Source: Perkinsus chesapeaki (lineage: Eukaryota; Perkinsozoa; Perkinsida; Perkinsidae). From it: a stretch of DNA of 64,000 bases. Each line of letters starts with the position of its first letter. Within the stretch, counting starts at the first letter, position 1. The position numbers and the translations under genes are program-made. Shown here one piece after another: positions 9,203-22,003 of the stretch. The notes beneath the pieces are model-generated. The model was not told where the DNA came from. It saw nothing but the letters and a program-made list of their open reading frames with translations, and did not search any database. The stretch is taken from positions 1 to 64,000 of the forward strand of contig JAAPAO010000018.1 in the NCBI GenBank assembly GCA_013115145.1, read 5' to 3'.

Positions 9203-10522
9203 CTAGTAGAATAGCGGGCGGCCAGCAGGTAGAGTCCGAGCTCTAGTTGGTTCAGGCAAGAGACCGTCAAGAGACATCATATCCTTGCCTGTAACACAGC
9301 TCGAGTACCTCATCGTTTCACCAGGTATACGTAGCGGTTGAAGGCTCTGACCAACTCGGAAAAGAGGACGCATTGCGGGGTTCTTGGGCAAGGTGGCCGA
9401 TGTGAAATGCACCCTAAGAGCCTCTTTACCCTGGATTCTCGCATAACTGAGATCACATATCTTCTTCGAGTTATTGAAACTCTTCCAACCAGTGCCATGA
9501 AATGCCGTATAAAAACGCACTATGCGCGCCGGGTCAATGAAATTGATGAAAGCGTATCCAACATTACACCGATTGCGAAGGTCAATTGGGAGGTAGAAAA
9601 AATCATAACTCTGTGGGCAGACGTCATCGATCATTTGCAGCATTCTCTGCTGTGTTAATTTATTGGGTATGTTCTTTATCATTATGGTAGTTCTAGGGTC
9701 CACCCAACACCTATCAACCTTAACAGAATAGTCATCGGGGCTCTCAGCAACAGCAGCAGTAGTACCGTCCAAAGGGGTAATAGGTTGCAATGGACCAGAT
9801 GAAGCTCTGAGCGGAGGAGGCGATAAAGACGCCATACGTGATACCGTGTTAACCAGTACAGTGGGAGCTACCGCTCCTCTATCAACAAGGCTTGGAATAG
9901 CACCAAAGTCCAGACCACCAACTAGGCTACTCGACACTGTAGATGCCGAACCAGGATCGTTGGCAATGTGAACAGGCAATGCTTTCCTCTGCACCTCACG
10001 CATCGATCGTGCAGCACGACAGTCAAAGAACTGTATGAGCAACTTCAACTCGCCGCTGGACTCTCCAGGAGGGGAGGAGATATTGGCCATATCGCCATAC
10101 TGGCTTGGATCGGCCGAAGCAAGGTCCTCCGCGGGAACACTGACGAAGTAGCTGTCCTGGTCTTGACATTCTGACCATAGAACTTCCCACGATTGCTCAC
10201 CCAACATATAATAGTGATCGAATGCCTTCTCGGCATTGCGTGTGTCGAAATAACACGCCGTAATGATGCCCAGCTCTCGCCAGTGCTGAAAGTCGAGCTT
10301 TTGTACGTCACCAAAACTGAGCAAACGGGCAACGATGGACCTCAAGTCAGGAGCAGAGACCGCCGCCGGGGGGATACACTGATGATGATGATGCTGTTCA
10401 CGACTAGCAAACCGAAGCACGAAGCTGTTGTGGACTGTCGGAGGAGAAAAGGAAGATGGGGAGGAGGGAGGCAAAGGAGTTGAGCCTCCAATGAGACGGG
10501 AATCGGCCGAAAAAACTGACAT
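9203..10522 (-). CDS. Mei2-like RNA-binding protein
   Basis: This 439-residue single-exon gene carries a C-terminal Mei2-type RRM (RRM_2) at about residues 278-375. The RNP-like motifs are TTIMIKNIPNKLTQQRML, YDFFYLPIDLRNRCNVGYA, FINF and GWKSFNNSKKICDLSYARIQG, the hallmark of Mei2/AML proteins. Two degenerate RRM ends lie upstream: FGDVQKLD...ACYFDTRNAEKAFDHY at about 70-105 and LKLLIQFFDCRAARSM at about 159-174. This gives the three-RRM layout of the family. The N-terminus is Ser/Pro-rich with an HHHH run. Mei2 proteins bind meiosis- and development-related RNAs, and a similar role here is inference. The stop lies in a short C-terminal tail. The gene ends a seven-gene minus-strand array and starts only 70 bp beyond the stop of the SET gene. 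Unlike its neighbours it has no intron. Confidence 0.9.
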   Translation of the reverse strand: MSVFSADSRLIGGSTPLPPSSPSSFSPPTVHNSFVLRFASREQHHHHQCIPPAAVSAPDLRSIVARLLSFGDVQKLDFQHWRELGIITACYFDTRNAEKAFDHYYMLGEQSWEVLWSECQDQDSYFVSVPAEDLASADPSQYGDMANISSPPGESSGELKLLIQFFDCRAARSMREVQRKALPVHIANDPGSASTVSSSLVGGLDFGAIPSLVDRGAVAPTVLVNTVSRMASLSPPPLRASSGPLQPITPLDGTTAAVAESPDDYSVKVDRCWVDPRTTIMIKNIPNKLTQQRMLQMIDDVCPQSYDFFYLPIDLRNRCNVGYAFINFIDPARIVRFYTAFHGTGWKSFNNSKKICDLSYARIQGKEALRVHFTSATLPKNPAMRPLFRVGQSLQPLRIPGETMRYSSCVTGKDMMSLDGLLPEPTRARTLPAGRPLFY

Positions 10523-10592
10523 TCACCAACTGAAGTTGAACAACAATCGTATCGGGACAACCAACACAATACCACTAGCTGCACCATAGTTA

Positions 10593-13500
10593 TCAACTGC
10601 TGCCAATGGAGCTTTCAAGGACATGGAGCCATGATTCCAGGTGCTCGATATCTTCACCGGCAGCCTTCCCTTCACTTGCGAAAGTCTCATCAAACAGAGA
10701 CCCAACCTGTAGCGTCTTTCGTGCAGCCAGGAGCGCTTTACTTTGGTGTATCGCCAACGGGCTGAGAAACAACCGTGGATACCGCTCATACCGTAATTTC
10801 CTCACGTCATCGTCGAAAGGCTCATAGCGTTCAAGCGATGAGAATGAACCAGCAACGTGAGCGCTCTGTGAACCTGCCGCACTCTGCAGCATTTCAGTCC
10901 TTCATTAAGATAATAAATTACCACACAATGCTCCTCATGAGGCATCACTTTCCTTTCAGCAAAAGGCAAACCACCGAGGCTTTCCGGTAACACCTGCAAC
11001 AACGTTGTGTTGACGTCTGCATCTACATGCACAGAGAGAGCGCATCACTGAGCACGACCAAGTCGGGGTGTGAAGTATAAATGATAACACGCCGCAGCCG
11101 CCTGGGACGGGGAGCGACTACCCCTCCTTGGACTGCCAACTTCATCAGCTTCTCCGACAGCCCAGCTAAGCTCTCCGGACTCTTGGCTGCCCGCGCAGCT
11201 GCTAATGCCTCGCAGGTGATGCTCATCATCAAGCGTAGGGTTAAGGTGGCTTTAGTGAACCATTTATCAACATCCTCCACCAGAACAGATTCTGAAGACG
11301 AGGAAACATGGCCAGTGTGTTTGTACAGCCGAAAGTCGACCGGGAATATCCCATCCGTGACTCATATAGCGATCACCTTCACTGCCGCACTTTCGGCATT
11401 GAAATACATCACCCTCCTTCAAGCATGATCCACCATCACATCGGGGACAGAGGAAGCTCTCCCAATCACTCAGACCGCTCTGAAGGGGAACTATCGAACT
11501 AGGCATCATCCTTGATACAAAAAGCAACCGGGACGATGCCACTCTAAGTGTTCTTCATTCAATTGGAGTTACGAATACGACGGCCACCGGGGAGTAGTAG
11601 AGGGGCATGAAATGTTCTAATCAAGAATACAACCGATGCCGCCTTCTTAGGAAAAATTGTATCTGTCCATCGCTAACACTTTTAAATCCCAGAGGAAATC
11701 GATTCCGTTTCGGAGCCAGATGACTCCCTAACCGCGAGCAAATGACGAACCTTCACCGTTTAATCCTGTGAACGCTCCCTCAATCGATGCTTACGGTTTC
11801 ATCCTGACATCGATGACACATACAAGTGAAGTGCTTCTCTTTCACCATCCTCTCCCGCCTCTCCGCAACACTGTCGAAAAACGACGAAGTGGCGAACCTG
11901 ACCAACAAACCAATGATACTAGATAACTAACGGCTCGCCGGCACTCACAGCAAATGATGGCCAAAGTAACTCATACACAGTTGCTCGCCGGCCATCACTG
12001 GACGAACCGTCACAGCCCTCAGCAACGGAGGACCTGATGAACCAATAGTGGCCCGATGACGGCAATGCCGACTCGGCAGTAGTACCATCGGGACTGTGGG
12101 TGGATATGGATACATTGGGCATGCAGCTGTGGTTAAGTAGACTGGCCAGTAGGAACACACATGTTGCTGCGCCTCCACAGGCCACGCCTCCTTTAGTGAT
12201 TGTATTCTTGAATGAATTCAATGCTACGCATTCGTTAATTGTGGCCATCTCAGATATCTGAAGACCAGTGGAAAGATAAGTAACTCAATGAACCACATCA
12301 GCGTAACCAAGATACCCCCACGGGCGGCGGGCTCCTGAAGCATGCGACACGACATCATCACATGGGGCCGGAAATGATAGGATACAACGACTATCACATA
12401 CACAGAGGAGGCAGGGCCAACTATAGCAGTGGGGTAAATTTTACCCCACTAGTTGGCCCAACCTTCTTTTACCCGGTAAAAAGTATCAGCCAAATGCGGC
12501 TGTTTCTGCTACCTCTTTATCGCTGTGACTTCTCGAGAACTTCTCAAACGTCTTGATGAACTCCCGACATAAGGCCTCACTTGGAGCTGAATACGGCAAT
12601 AAGACCATAAAATAACCAACTCATATCTGGTACTAGCAACGACGACGACGACGATGCAAAATTACCACTGCCGGAATTTCTGTAGAAATTTTTTCTCTCG
12701 GAGCTAAGATGTAAGCACCAAATCATCACGGTGAACGAATCTAACTTGCGCCACTTCATTCCCGAGCCGCGCTCCCACTGCATAGTTATCGGACAACCAC
12801 GACGACTATCAAAGCACAACTTGTGCTGCACAAGTCATGCGTTACTCTCCTCATCATCATCAAATACATTCATAACAGCGCTCCAGGCATCAGGCCGAGC
12901 CAACCATCTCTTCGACTGCTCATGAGAAAAAAACATCGAAAAGGATTTAATATCATCCCGCATGCTCTCTGGTAGACCTTCAATATCATCACCGACACGC
13001 GGATACAGGTACTGCGCAAATTGGCAAGATAAGATGAGTTGGGACCAGCCGCCTACTTGCCGAAGCTTCCGAGCATCGTCGAAGTTGTTCATTATCCACA
13101 ACAGTGTATCCAGTGCACCGGCGACCGCATCAGACCTATAACTGTGAACATGGTAACCAATGATGAGCCTCTGGTGGAAACACAAGCCTGCATGCTCTCA
13201 CACCGTCAATGTGCCTTTACTCTTACTTCACCTCAAATACACATTAATCTGCTATTCTATTAATAAATGCCTGCAGTACATCCCACATAGAGAATAGGGG
13301 ACACCGACACAATTGACGATCCAATCCTCACCCGTGCGGTTTAATAGTAACAGCTGGTTCCTCCTCCAACAGCACGCACCCCTCGGGTATGTCCTCTGTA
13401 GCATACAAACCCATACCACACTCACTATTATACCTAACCTGTGTACAGCAGCTACTCTATACCGCTCTTTCCCCAACTTATCACTTCATAGCCCCCCGAC

Positions 13501-13640
13501 ATTCTCCTCACTAACGGTCTCAGGCCCGATTTACTATGTCCAGGCACCGCCGGTAGCAACCGCTGGAAGCCCTCAGGCAACATAGCTTTCTCCTCCTCAA
13601 CTTCCACCGTAAGTGCTTTCCGCGATTTCTTCTTTGTCAT
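10593..13640 (-). CDS. SMYD-like SET-domain protein (multi-exon)
   Basis: Exons that join in frame are 13485-13640, 13332-13438, 12846-13135, 12730-12777, 12513-12586, 12086-12257, 11949-12033 and 11377-11498, continuing from 11291. Exon 2 encodes the SET start ECGMGLYATEDIPEGCVLLE. Exon 6 encodes NSFKNTI and LASLLNHSCMPN. After a 52-nt intron, exon 7 gives VRPVMAGEQLCMSYFG. Exon 8 has post-SET zinc cysteines (LCPRC and CRKC). The tail is helical and TPR-like, ending at 10593. I could not resolve the joins between about 11030 and 10800. SMYD proteins methylate lysines of histones and other proteins. Between the first SET segment and the core, where SMYDs carry a MYND zinc finger, exon 3 has no cysteine cluster, so MYND appears to be lost. 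Introns are 40-200 nt, apart from one of about 450 nt before exon 8 and one of about 255 nt before exon 6. Confidence 0.85.
12414..12459. repeat. Long imperfect hairpin in a SET-gene intron
   Basis: GGGCCAACT, a 5-base bulge and AGTGGGGTAAA (12414-12438) pair with TTTACCCCACT and AGTTGGCCC (12440-12459). The 20 paired bases match exactly. It lies in the intron between the exons ending at 12513 and starting at 12257, and a second small repeat, TTTTACCCGGTAAAA, follows at about 12468. It resembles a foldback element in an otherwise short-intron gene. Confidence 0.7.
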
Positions 13641-13791
13641 CTTATACTGCCTCCAAAACTGCTTCCTCCCACCCCCTCAAACGCAACATCAATAATGTGT
13701 CGGTGTAATAGCAATGCGTGGATCTATCACTACCGTCTAATTCAAACCTACAATAGGTGCCAATCAGGCCCCCGACATGTCCCCTGCCGAC

Positions 13792-14938
13792 CTAGGGGAA
13801 TGTCTTCTTGGTCATTATATTATAAAAGTCCTCAGCGCTTATCTCTCCATCACCGTTACCTAACACTCTCCTACAAATCCACCACAGCAGGAGCATAAGT
13901 GCTACTGTCTGCTCTCTCGATCATCTCCCTCAGCTCCTCATCGGTCATAGTCTGATTTAACCAGTAATAGACTACCACCAATACCCCCTCCAATATTACC
14001 TCTCCCAGCTCCTTAGCTACTCGACGCAGATTCTTAATCGTAATAGTACCTGTGAACAGCATACAAGGGGAGATGGAGCTAGTGCCCAGCAGTTTGCCGT
14101 TCTAATCACATGATAATAGCATTGAATAGCTGCTGCTGCTAACTAGTTACTATTTTGGGAGGCTATTTATTAATCTTCTACTCACCAATAGATTCTAATA
14201 TATCAATTTAGAGTATATAATTACTATTTAAATTACTAAAGACTTTCTAACTGAGAGCATTCTTAACGTTCTCTACGCTTGATGGATCCCCGAGCCCCCG
14301 ACAACGTCTCACCAGTCTTATCATCATCAAATAGGTTAAATATCTTCATAATACCTTCACGTGACTCCTTGTCCCCCTACAACACCACCCTTCCTCCACA
14401 CCAACCATCAGCAGCAGCAACAACAACTCACCAGCTTGTTCGTGATACTGTCAAGGAACTCCTCAAAGTCAACAACACCGTTGCTTTCCCTCTCCAGATC
14501 GGCGATCATCTAAAAGCCAAATCCCCTCCAGAACATTCCCGAGCCGTACTTGATAGATTGTAGGGTTCTTAGACTCGAATCCCAGGCTCTGCATCGCCGC
14601 CTTCAGCTCCTTGGGATCGATCGTACCGCTACCATCTGTGTCGAATAAATTAAAGGCCTCACGGATCTCATCGATCTCATCCTGAATACGAAGGGCTGGT
14701 TCGGAGCGAAAACTGCAATAATCGAATCAGAGATGATATAATAACTATTCAAGTGACAATTCAGAGTAGAGCACGGACTCTCCAGTAAATGTAATAAAGT
14801 ATATAAATAAAAGTAAGCGTATAATAGTGTTCAAGATTAAGCATTAATTATGACCTCAGTAAGGCCAGGTCTCTCATAGGTCGGCTTACGACGGCCACCA
14901 GCAGCAGGAGGAGCAGGGCTAGCACGAGAGCGGGACAT
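13792..14938 (-). CDS. CETN: Centrin (EF-hand protein)
   Basis: Seven exons join exactly in frame to give 173 residues: 14855-14938, 14550-14681, 14432-14509, 14313-14376, 14000-14049, 13906-13951 and 13792-13859. The basic N-terminus [10 protein letters not shown] is followed by [20 protein letters not shown], and by EF loops [12 protein letters not shown] (site 1), a degenerate site 2 ([12 protein letters not shown]), [12 protein letters not shown] (site 3) and [12 protein letters not shown] (site 4). The protein ends in the centrin-typical MTKKTFP. Centrins are calcium-binding components of centrioles, basal bodies and flagellar apparatus, and the length matches the family (about 170). Site 2 lacks several acidic ligands, as in many centrins. 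Introns are 173, 40, 55, 263, 48 and 46 nt. The gene lies 138 bp downstream of the Psf2 stop on the same strand. Confidence 0.97.
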
Positions 14939-15076
14939 TATAATAAATTAGAGGAACACCTGCTGCTGCTGCTGACACTAGCCAACACCCATCTGCACCA
15001 CAAAGAAACCAACACTTGAACAACAGTGAAACGATATCTTAATTTAAACATTCAAGTATACATTCTCAAGCCTGGC

Positions 15077-15980
15077 CTATCCACCAGCAGAGGCCGCTGT
15101 AGCGCCGCCACCTTCACGGATGGCGAGGAGCTCTTGTGCCTTATCCATCAGCGATAGGGATTGACTTCGTACACATGCCAGTTCAAGACGGGACAGTTTA
15201 GAGACCTGAACACAAGTAACAACACCACCAAGTGGAAGATCCCCTCGATACATCCAGGTTAGCAACGTCAGTGTCAAGCATTTTAATGCCCTCTCGTATC
15301 TTATGCCTCCTAATATTCAATATATCTGAGGAAAAGTCGGTATGAAAATATCTGCACGCATGCACATTGCATCACCACCTTCCAACAGGACCCTTATCTC
15401 AGCCTGTGCCTTCGGCCCTCCTAATGCGTCCTGCGAGCCTGCTGCCATCACCTCGCCATTCGCCCCGCTCCTCAGCCACGGTCGCTGGTTGAGTAACACC
15501 TACCACATACCCTCACGGCAACCCCCCTGCAAGCTGCCCACATGAGCCAGCTCCAGATAGTGCTCATGAACATCTGTGAACTCATCGCTCGGCAATCGCT
15601 TTTCCTCAGCCAGCTGCTGCCTCAGATGCGCTGCATTCAACCACTCAGGAGCCTCTATACTACACCTATCCATCAGCACTTGACACCACACAGCACCACC
15701 GATGCACCTATTCGTTCGTTCCAGATACAAGGCCAACCACAGCGGAACATCCGTCGGCATATGGGGGCTGAAGGGCCCCACTTCACCCGAAAACAGCTCC
15801 CATTTGGCGCCAAAGGTGGTGAAAGATGCCGAGGGCACCACAGTTACCTGAGCAAGGACCACAGCTACCTTACTCGGTGGCCCTTCCTGATACCAAGGTA
15901 TCCAATGCCTCAAACTCCTCATTGGCAATAAAGGAGGCCTTTCTTATTAAATCAACATCACATATACGTATTTGGTCCAT
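15077..15980 (-). CDS. PSF2: GINS complex subunit Psf2
   Basis: Six exons join in frame to 224 residues: 15894-15980, 15708-15847, 15542-15665, 15379-15499, 15252-15325 and 15077-15205. The introns are 42-53 nt. Family blocks are FIANEEFEALDTLVTVVP at the N-terminus, GEVGPFSPHMPTDVPLWLAL, RCSIEAPEWLNAAHL, HEHYLELAHVLL, IRVLLEDILNIRRHKIREGI and the C-terminal LSRLELACVRSQSL. Psf2 is one of four GINS subunits of the CMG helicase that unwinds DNA at replication forks. Compared with typical Psf2 there is a modest insertion (about 25 residues, Gly/Ala-rich) before the IRVLLEDI block and a Gly/Ala-rich C-terminus. The ATG at 15980 gives the usual N-terminal length. The gene is 572 bp from the end of dipeptidase A. 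Confidence 0.95.
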
Positions 15981-16552
15981 AATAAAATAAAGCAACAACA
16001 ACAACCCTGTTATACTGAAGCATCAAGCATCGGAGCAGAGGAGGTTGGCCGATACCAGCATACCAGAAACAGAGCATCTGATACGATGCTCGCTAGGGCG
16101 GCAGACCGATTGCGAACATCTCATAGGAACCCACACTGATCTTAACATACGAACCATACGCAGCTCGCTTCTGCCACTCAACACTGGCATCTGAAATTAT
16201 TCACAGTTATGTGTTCCTGGTGCATCAGAAAGTCACCCTCATACGGAGTTCCACCGGAAAGTATATGTCTGGATGGTCGAAAGGGAATATCACGTACATA
16301 CCTTTTGGGCGTAACATTTAATCGTCCCCTACTATGACCCCCCAGTGAGCCCCACACAAAGATGGCCAAGCAGCACTGAATCACTCTTCAATTTACACAA
16401 TACTAAAATCGACCACATGTCAACTGCCAGAAACTTCATAAAATTGATATCATGTCTGCTGTCCAAATCAACTACGATCCAGCACAGATCGCCGGGTTGT
16501 TGCAGAACCAGCAGCAGCAGCGCTTTGAAAAACTCTTCCTCGCATCGATCCT

Positions 16553-19500
16553 CTAATTTCCCTTCGCCTCCTTCACATATTTGGCGAACTCGTATACATA
16601 ACTGAAACAAAGCCAAATATTAAATGCTCGATGCGATGCCTCGAATCAAGCATCGCACTGGCGAAGCTTACGTGCCAAGGGTCTTTATTCCGGTGATGTA
16701 GTTCCACCTGGAAATCTTCTCATTCTGGCTATGAGCGCCGTCATCACCTTGCCCAATCGGCAGCAGTATGAGTGGCTTACCATTGGTGACCTTTAACCAC
16801 AGCTTACTCCTCCTAGTAAAGATTAACAACTATAGGTACCTCATCAAACGTGAGGGTTATCGGTATCGATCCTCCCTCTCTGGTGTAGTCCGGCTCCTGA
16901 CCGTTGTGGACCTACAACAGAAGGAGGCGGTACTTTCCCTCCAATAAAATATCGTCTAAGTTTCCGTTGGGCATTCCGAGTCAACTAACATCCAACTTAC
17001 GATCCTAGTGGCTGACGCAGCGGCCTTGAAATTGAAGTCGGTAATGTCGCCAACCCACGGCTGAACTCAAAATGATAGGTAGACAATAGAACAACCAAGA
17101 GAGTGCAGCCTACCCGGGCCCCAAGAAGAGTGTTAACCTTGAGTCTATTACGGCTGCCAAGGCTGTCGAATACCTTAACCAGATGCTTCTTCACACATTC
17201 CTCAACGTGTTGCACTGTCATGTTCGGCACTGTACGTATGGAGAACTTACCTATACGAAATACCAATATAAGATACCATAACTTAATGATTAATATTTCG
17301 CTTCCCCGTCATCAGACCGCCCACAGTAAAAACCTTCTAAAGGGGCCCCGTTAAACGGGGTGATATATACGTCCAATTTAGTCATCTTCCACCTAGTATG
17401 ATTTTCCCAAGCATCCTCTACCACCCCAGGCCCACCACAACACACTCGCGGACGGGGCCCGCCGACAAGAGCACCTCAGACTATCGGCACTGCCGAGCTC
17501 ATACCAGGCATCCAATTGCTAGGATTATGCAACCACAATTCCCCCTAGATATGGCTTGGTAATATCTCCGAGAGACTATTACCCCCTTTAAAATGGAAGT
17601 TGACTTCAACTGCATGCACCACCAAGTCTAAGCCCGAGGCCCCGCGAAAACACACATGCGTAGCCGCAATTTGAGAAGATCAATGCTGCCCTTATCAAAA
17701 GCTGCTTACCCACAACCGTTCTTGGTATAACAGTCTTGGCTCCAGCACCTGAGAATGCTCCTTCGATACCATGCAGCGATAAAGAAGGGTACCGGGAGCG
17801 ACCCATGAGGATCTCCGTAGGGTTCTGATGACACCAAGCTACCAGTTTATAACATTCTACCGCACTTACATCAAACAGCAAAGGCATGCCACCAACACCG
17901 TCATTCGCATAGGCTTCGATGTCGAAGTCACAAATCTCATACCTGCCCGGATCGGTACGTAAAAGTGCCAGGGAAACTGTCGACCTATATTTTTGAACAA
18001 TCTCATCGTAGAGGACAACGCGGAGATCGGGAACATACGATCGATCTTATATATAGTGATCCAGTATTAGTAAACAACCGACTACGTTGACTCCTCTAGA
18101 ACAGCCGTGCTGACATGATACAAGGCTGGCGTGCCACCAATGAGTAATATATTATTAGCTAAGGTCTGTGACCTCAACAACAACAAGATGCTTCAAATTG
18201 GAGTCCAATAGGAAATACTGTGAAATCTTAAATTCCGAAGTAAGCCTCTATTCCCCAGAACCAGCTCCTCCTCAAGTGGACCAGGAGTAGGGCATTAGCT
18301 ACGGTCCGTGACCTCAATAAGATACTAGATCATAGAGTTGCTTAAAATACTGCGGGACTCGAAACTACATCTCCCCGAAGCAGCTCCCCCTCAAGTATAG
18401 CAGCTAACCCCCTACTACTACTACTACTTCCTCCTCTCCTCAGTAGTTAGCTCAGCAACTTCATCATATATCCCTGGTATCAGCAGCCTCCCGTTCTTAC
18501 TATCAACCAGGGTCGACATCAACTACACCAAACCATAACACATCACCACCCAGCAGCCTCCCTCCCGTCACCTTGATGAGGTCATTAAGCGGCTCATGGA
18601 CCGCCCCACCATGCGAGCCCGAATGCAAATCTTTGCTGCCCCCGCGTATCTGATTTAATCCCTGGAAATACTATCCTAGCCGGAACTCACTTCAACAGCA
18701 AAGTAAGCCGCACCTCTGATGCCAAAGGTAAGGCAAGGGCGCCTCGTTCCCAACCAATAGTTATCGGAGATACACGTCCCATCAACATCACCAAAGAAGG
18801 TCTCACGGACCGACTAGGCCAAAACAATCATCTCACTTTCATCCCAGCTCCTCCTCCTTACTTGTAGGCACGGCTCCAAGCCTTCCGAGCCTGACTCCTC
18901 CATCCCTTCAAACACACATCTACAGTGGCAATAGGGCACTACCATCCAACTGTATATAAATCAGCTACTTCATAGTGCAAGGCAAAGGTATGTTGAATTT
19001 CCTATGGAACTCCACAAACCACAGCCAGCAGATAACCGGTCCCTTATCATCAGTGGCACCTCTACCATACCTGAATAATACAATTCACTCAACCACAGCT
19101 GCCAACGACCACTCACAGTTTGCCATCGATCTCGGTAAGCTCGAAAGGCTCTGTGTCCCAACCGTCCTCCTTCTCCGCTGGCTGGACCTACAAGTTTGCC
19201 GGCTACTGTCTCCAGTATCATTGAACCTTCAGCCTATGGCTAAGTCTTCTCTACTTATATTCCAGCATTACTATACTAATACATTATCCAACATAGAGCA
19301 TAACCGTATTCTCTTAATGTAACATTTCTCGAATCCACTCAGTGCTAAGATACTTATACCTCCACTCTACGTCCACACGGACAACATCAGCCTAATAAAT
19401 TTCCCAAATGGTGAAGCTGCTAGTGCCACCCCACTTCCTATGCCATCTCCTCCAACCTAACATAGTCATGCCTCCATGACTGATTATCTATGTCTGATAT

Positions 19501-21100
19501 ATTCTACTACTCACTTTGTATGCTCCAAGACAATCTAATAAAGTTCCTAAATGTTGAAGCTGCTACTATCACCCTGATTCCTCCACCGTCTCCTCCTCCT
19601 CCCACATATAAGCTTACATCCAAGTGACCATAGACACACAAGGTAGGCTCATCGGCAGGACAGGGGCCGCCACTCTCAAATGTGCAGAACAGAACTGGTG
19701 GTAGGGGAATCTCACTGCCTGACAACCAACAGAGATCCGAGTTGATAATGAAATAAAGGACCCAAAATATCTATTCCATCAAGATAGGTTTGTTATAAAT
19801 GCAATAGGTTAATGAGTTAAATCTTGATATTCAACTAATATCAAATAATTATCAACTTCTAGCTCCGTAATGCATCTTCTTGTCCACGTTAGTTGCCGAC
19901 TAAAGATACTCCATCGATTCTAATATCTCCCGATCTATTCTCGGCTCAAGCTCTATCAATCAGCTTAGGAAGGTGGTCTTTATAATACACAGTTATCACC
20001 ATCAATTAAAGTCTGCAGGCCTAGATCCACCACATCCGTCGCTCCCCCCAGAGCCTCACACCACTTAGTCGCCCAAGCAATGGTTTGGATAACCTAAAAG
20101 ACGATCTTCTGTTGAGCACAGATCTGAGCCATCTAAGCACCTGGGGCCTCTTGGATGGATCCCCAGATACACCGGGAATGGCCACGCATTCTGCCAAGCG
20201 GGATATGAACACCTACAATCACTTTGCATTCTCAAGGTCGAGGTCATTGTGGCACATCTTGATTGATATCCACCCATTCGAAAAATGCCTTATAAAGATC
20301 CTTACTGGGATCGGTGGAGATCGAGTCATTGGTGTCCCTGAATTAAAACGAGCTCGCACTGTGGGCATTGATTCCCGATAATCGTTTCAACATCTCATAG
20401 TCACGCAGACAAAACTACTCCCCTCCCGAAATAATAGAGCCATGAAAATTTGTTGAAGAGCCGTGGCTCCCAACTGGCTCGACGCCCTACCCTAGCCACA
20501 GTTGCCGCCGCTACCAATTACCTCTACCCTAGAAGGGTGATGAATTTGCTCATCGTGAGGCTCCTCCGGTGATACGTCTCCATAGCCCGCGATATAGAGT
20601 ATCTTTCAACTCGGTCATTGATGGAGCTATTTATAATACATCTAGCGTGAATTATTTATTAATTAACCCTTCTATTATAATAAGCCCCCGCGCTGCTCTA
20701 TCTCCACCGAAACCCACCTGAAACCTATTTCAGTTTGATCAGCCAATATCTGCACACCAGCAACAGGGTCAGCTCTCGGCGATGATAGTTCCTCCTCCCT
20801 AATAAAAATCAACCTCATAAAATATCCAGCACTATCAAGCTCACATATCTTTAGGAATCGGCCTGTAGGCGATCGATGGTGAAGGTAAGAAGGGCTGAGG
20901 GCTCACTGGATGATACGGTGACGCAGCGCCGTCATCTAACCGAAACCTGTCGACCACCCAGATCCTTAGCACTTACCAAAGCCTTGAGAAGTGCTTCCAA
21001 GCATTCCCATAGCCGAGCCTGTAAGCATTGTCTTCTGGACTGGTGGCCTCGAATGGGGCACATTGGATTCATCAATCTCTAAGGTGAACTCCTCAGACAT
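16553..21100 (-). CDS. CNDP2: Cytosolic non-specific dipeptidase, copy A (M20 family)
   Basis: This multi-exon M20 metallopeptidase starts at [13 protein letters not shown] (ATG 21100) and ends in KYVKEAKGN (stop 16553). CNDP2 enzymes hydrolyse Cys-Gly and other dipeptides with a two-metal site. Metal-site motifs appear in the expected order: YGHLD near 19620 (its V codon spans a GTAAGC intron), then [35 protein letters not shown] near 19050, [13 protein letters not shown] near 18910, CISDNYWLG near 18750, DLHSGSHGG near 18620, [20 protein letters not shown] near 17770 and [13 protein letters not shown] near 16870. An N-terminal extension rich in Pro/Ser (about residues 45-75) precedes [15 protein letters not shown]. 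All motifs seen are intact. Copy B lies immediately upstream on the same strand. Several introns exceed 300 nt, unlike the rest of the array. Confidence 0.9.
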
Positions 21101-21175
21101 AATAAGAAGGGGTGGGCCCTCAAAACTGGGAAACTGCCTATGCAGCAAGCTCTGTAAGACATATTATCAATTAAC

Positions 21176-21780
21176 CTAAGATTGACTATCGGAAAGGTTG
21201 ATAAGGTGCATCATACCTCCACCAGACCGATCTAATACTGTACAAGTATAACCTATAATAGTTATACACCCCAGTAGAGCCCTCCTGGAGGCCTCACCCA
21301 CTCTATAGGCCTCAGACCTGGCCCTCATCGCCCCCCCACCATCTATGGGGCGGCAAACATTACGCACTTGGCTATTAGTTTGTGATCCCACATTGGCCGG
21401 TATCATCGACGAGATTCCCTTCACTGTTCCTCATCGGTAACTATCTGCCCTAACCAATCACTATATATGACTAGTCACTCCTGCTGTACGACGAAGCTAC
21501 CAAGGACAAAGCATCCTACCAATTCATATAATAATAATGATAACCTCGGCCCCAACGAACCTTACCGAGCATACACTCTCATTTCTCGAACGCTCTCTGT
21601 GTGAGTGCGTACAAACCATGCAGCTCGATGATCTAGAGAGGCTATGATCATCGCATCCTACCACTGGCACTGCTGCACCCATTAAATACACTATAACAGC
21701 AATGCCGATGCTACATGCCAGGCGCCCACCTACCCCACAGAATTGACAGGGGAACTGTAACATAACAACATAACTGCTAC
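21176..21780 (-). other. Inter-dipeptidase interval with a possible small uncharacterised gene
   Basis: Between the two dipeptidases, the minus strand at 21424-21176 has an 82-codon open frame (MIPANVGSQTNSQVRNVC, then RARSEAYRVGEASRRALLG). A second frame at 21763-21524 contains VIVYLMGAAVPVVGC. Either could be an exon of a small membrane-protein gene, but I could not find a consistent splice path and recognise no family. The rest of 21101-22003 shows nothing. Confidence 0.2.
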
Positions 21781-22003
21781 CGACACAGAAACTCCTCTTT
21801 TTAGTAGGACAAAGGCGATGAAGAAATTAATGTTAGGAAACTGCAGGCCTCGACTGAGCTTGGCTCCTGCTGACGGGGGAAGTACGGTATGAGGTATTAC
21901 TTCCCACTATTGACCATGAATATATGTGATATTATTACTATTAGTAGTACAGTAGTCAGCTACAACGTAACAAAGGGACAGCAACAACACCAACAACAAC
22001 ACT

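Noticed and set aside
10606-11502. Several plus-strand open frames of 60-115 codons
   Set aside because: They are antisense to the SMYD-like exons with SET and post-SET motifs.
15342-15931. Two plus-strand open frames of 67 and 129 codons
   Set aside because: They lie antisense to Psf2 exons that join exactly in frame.
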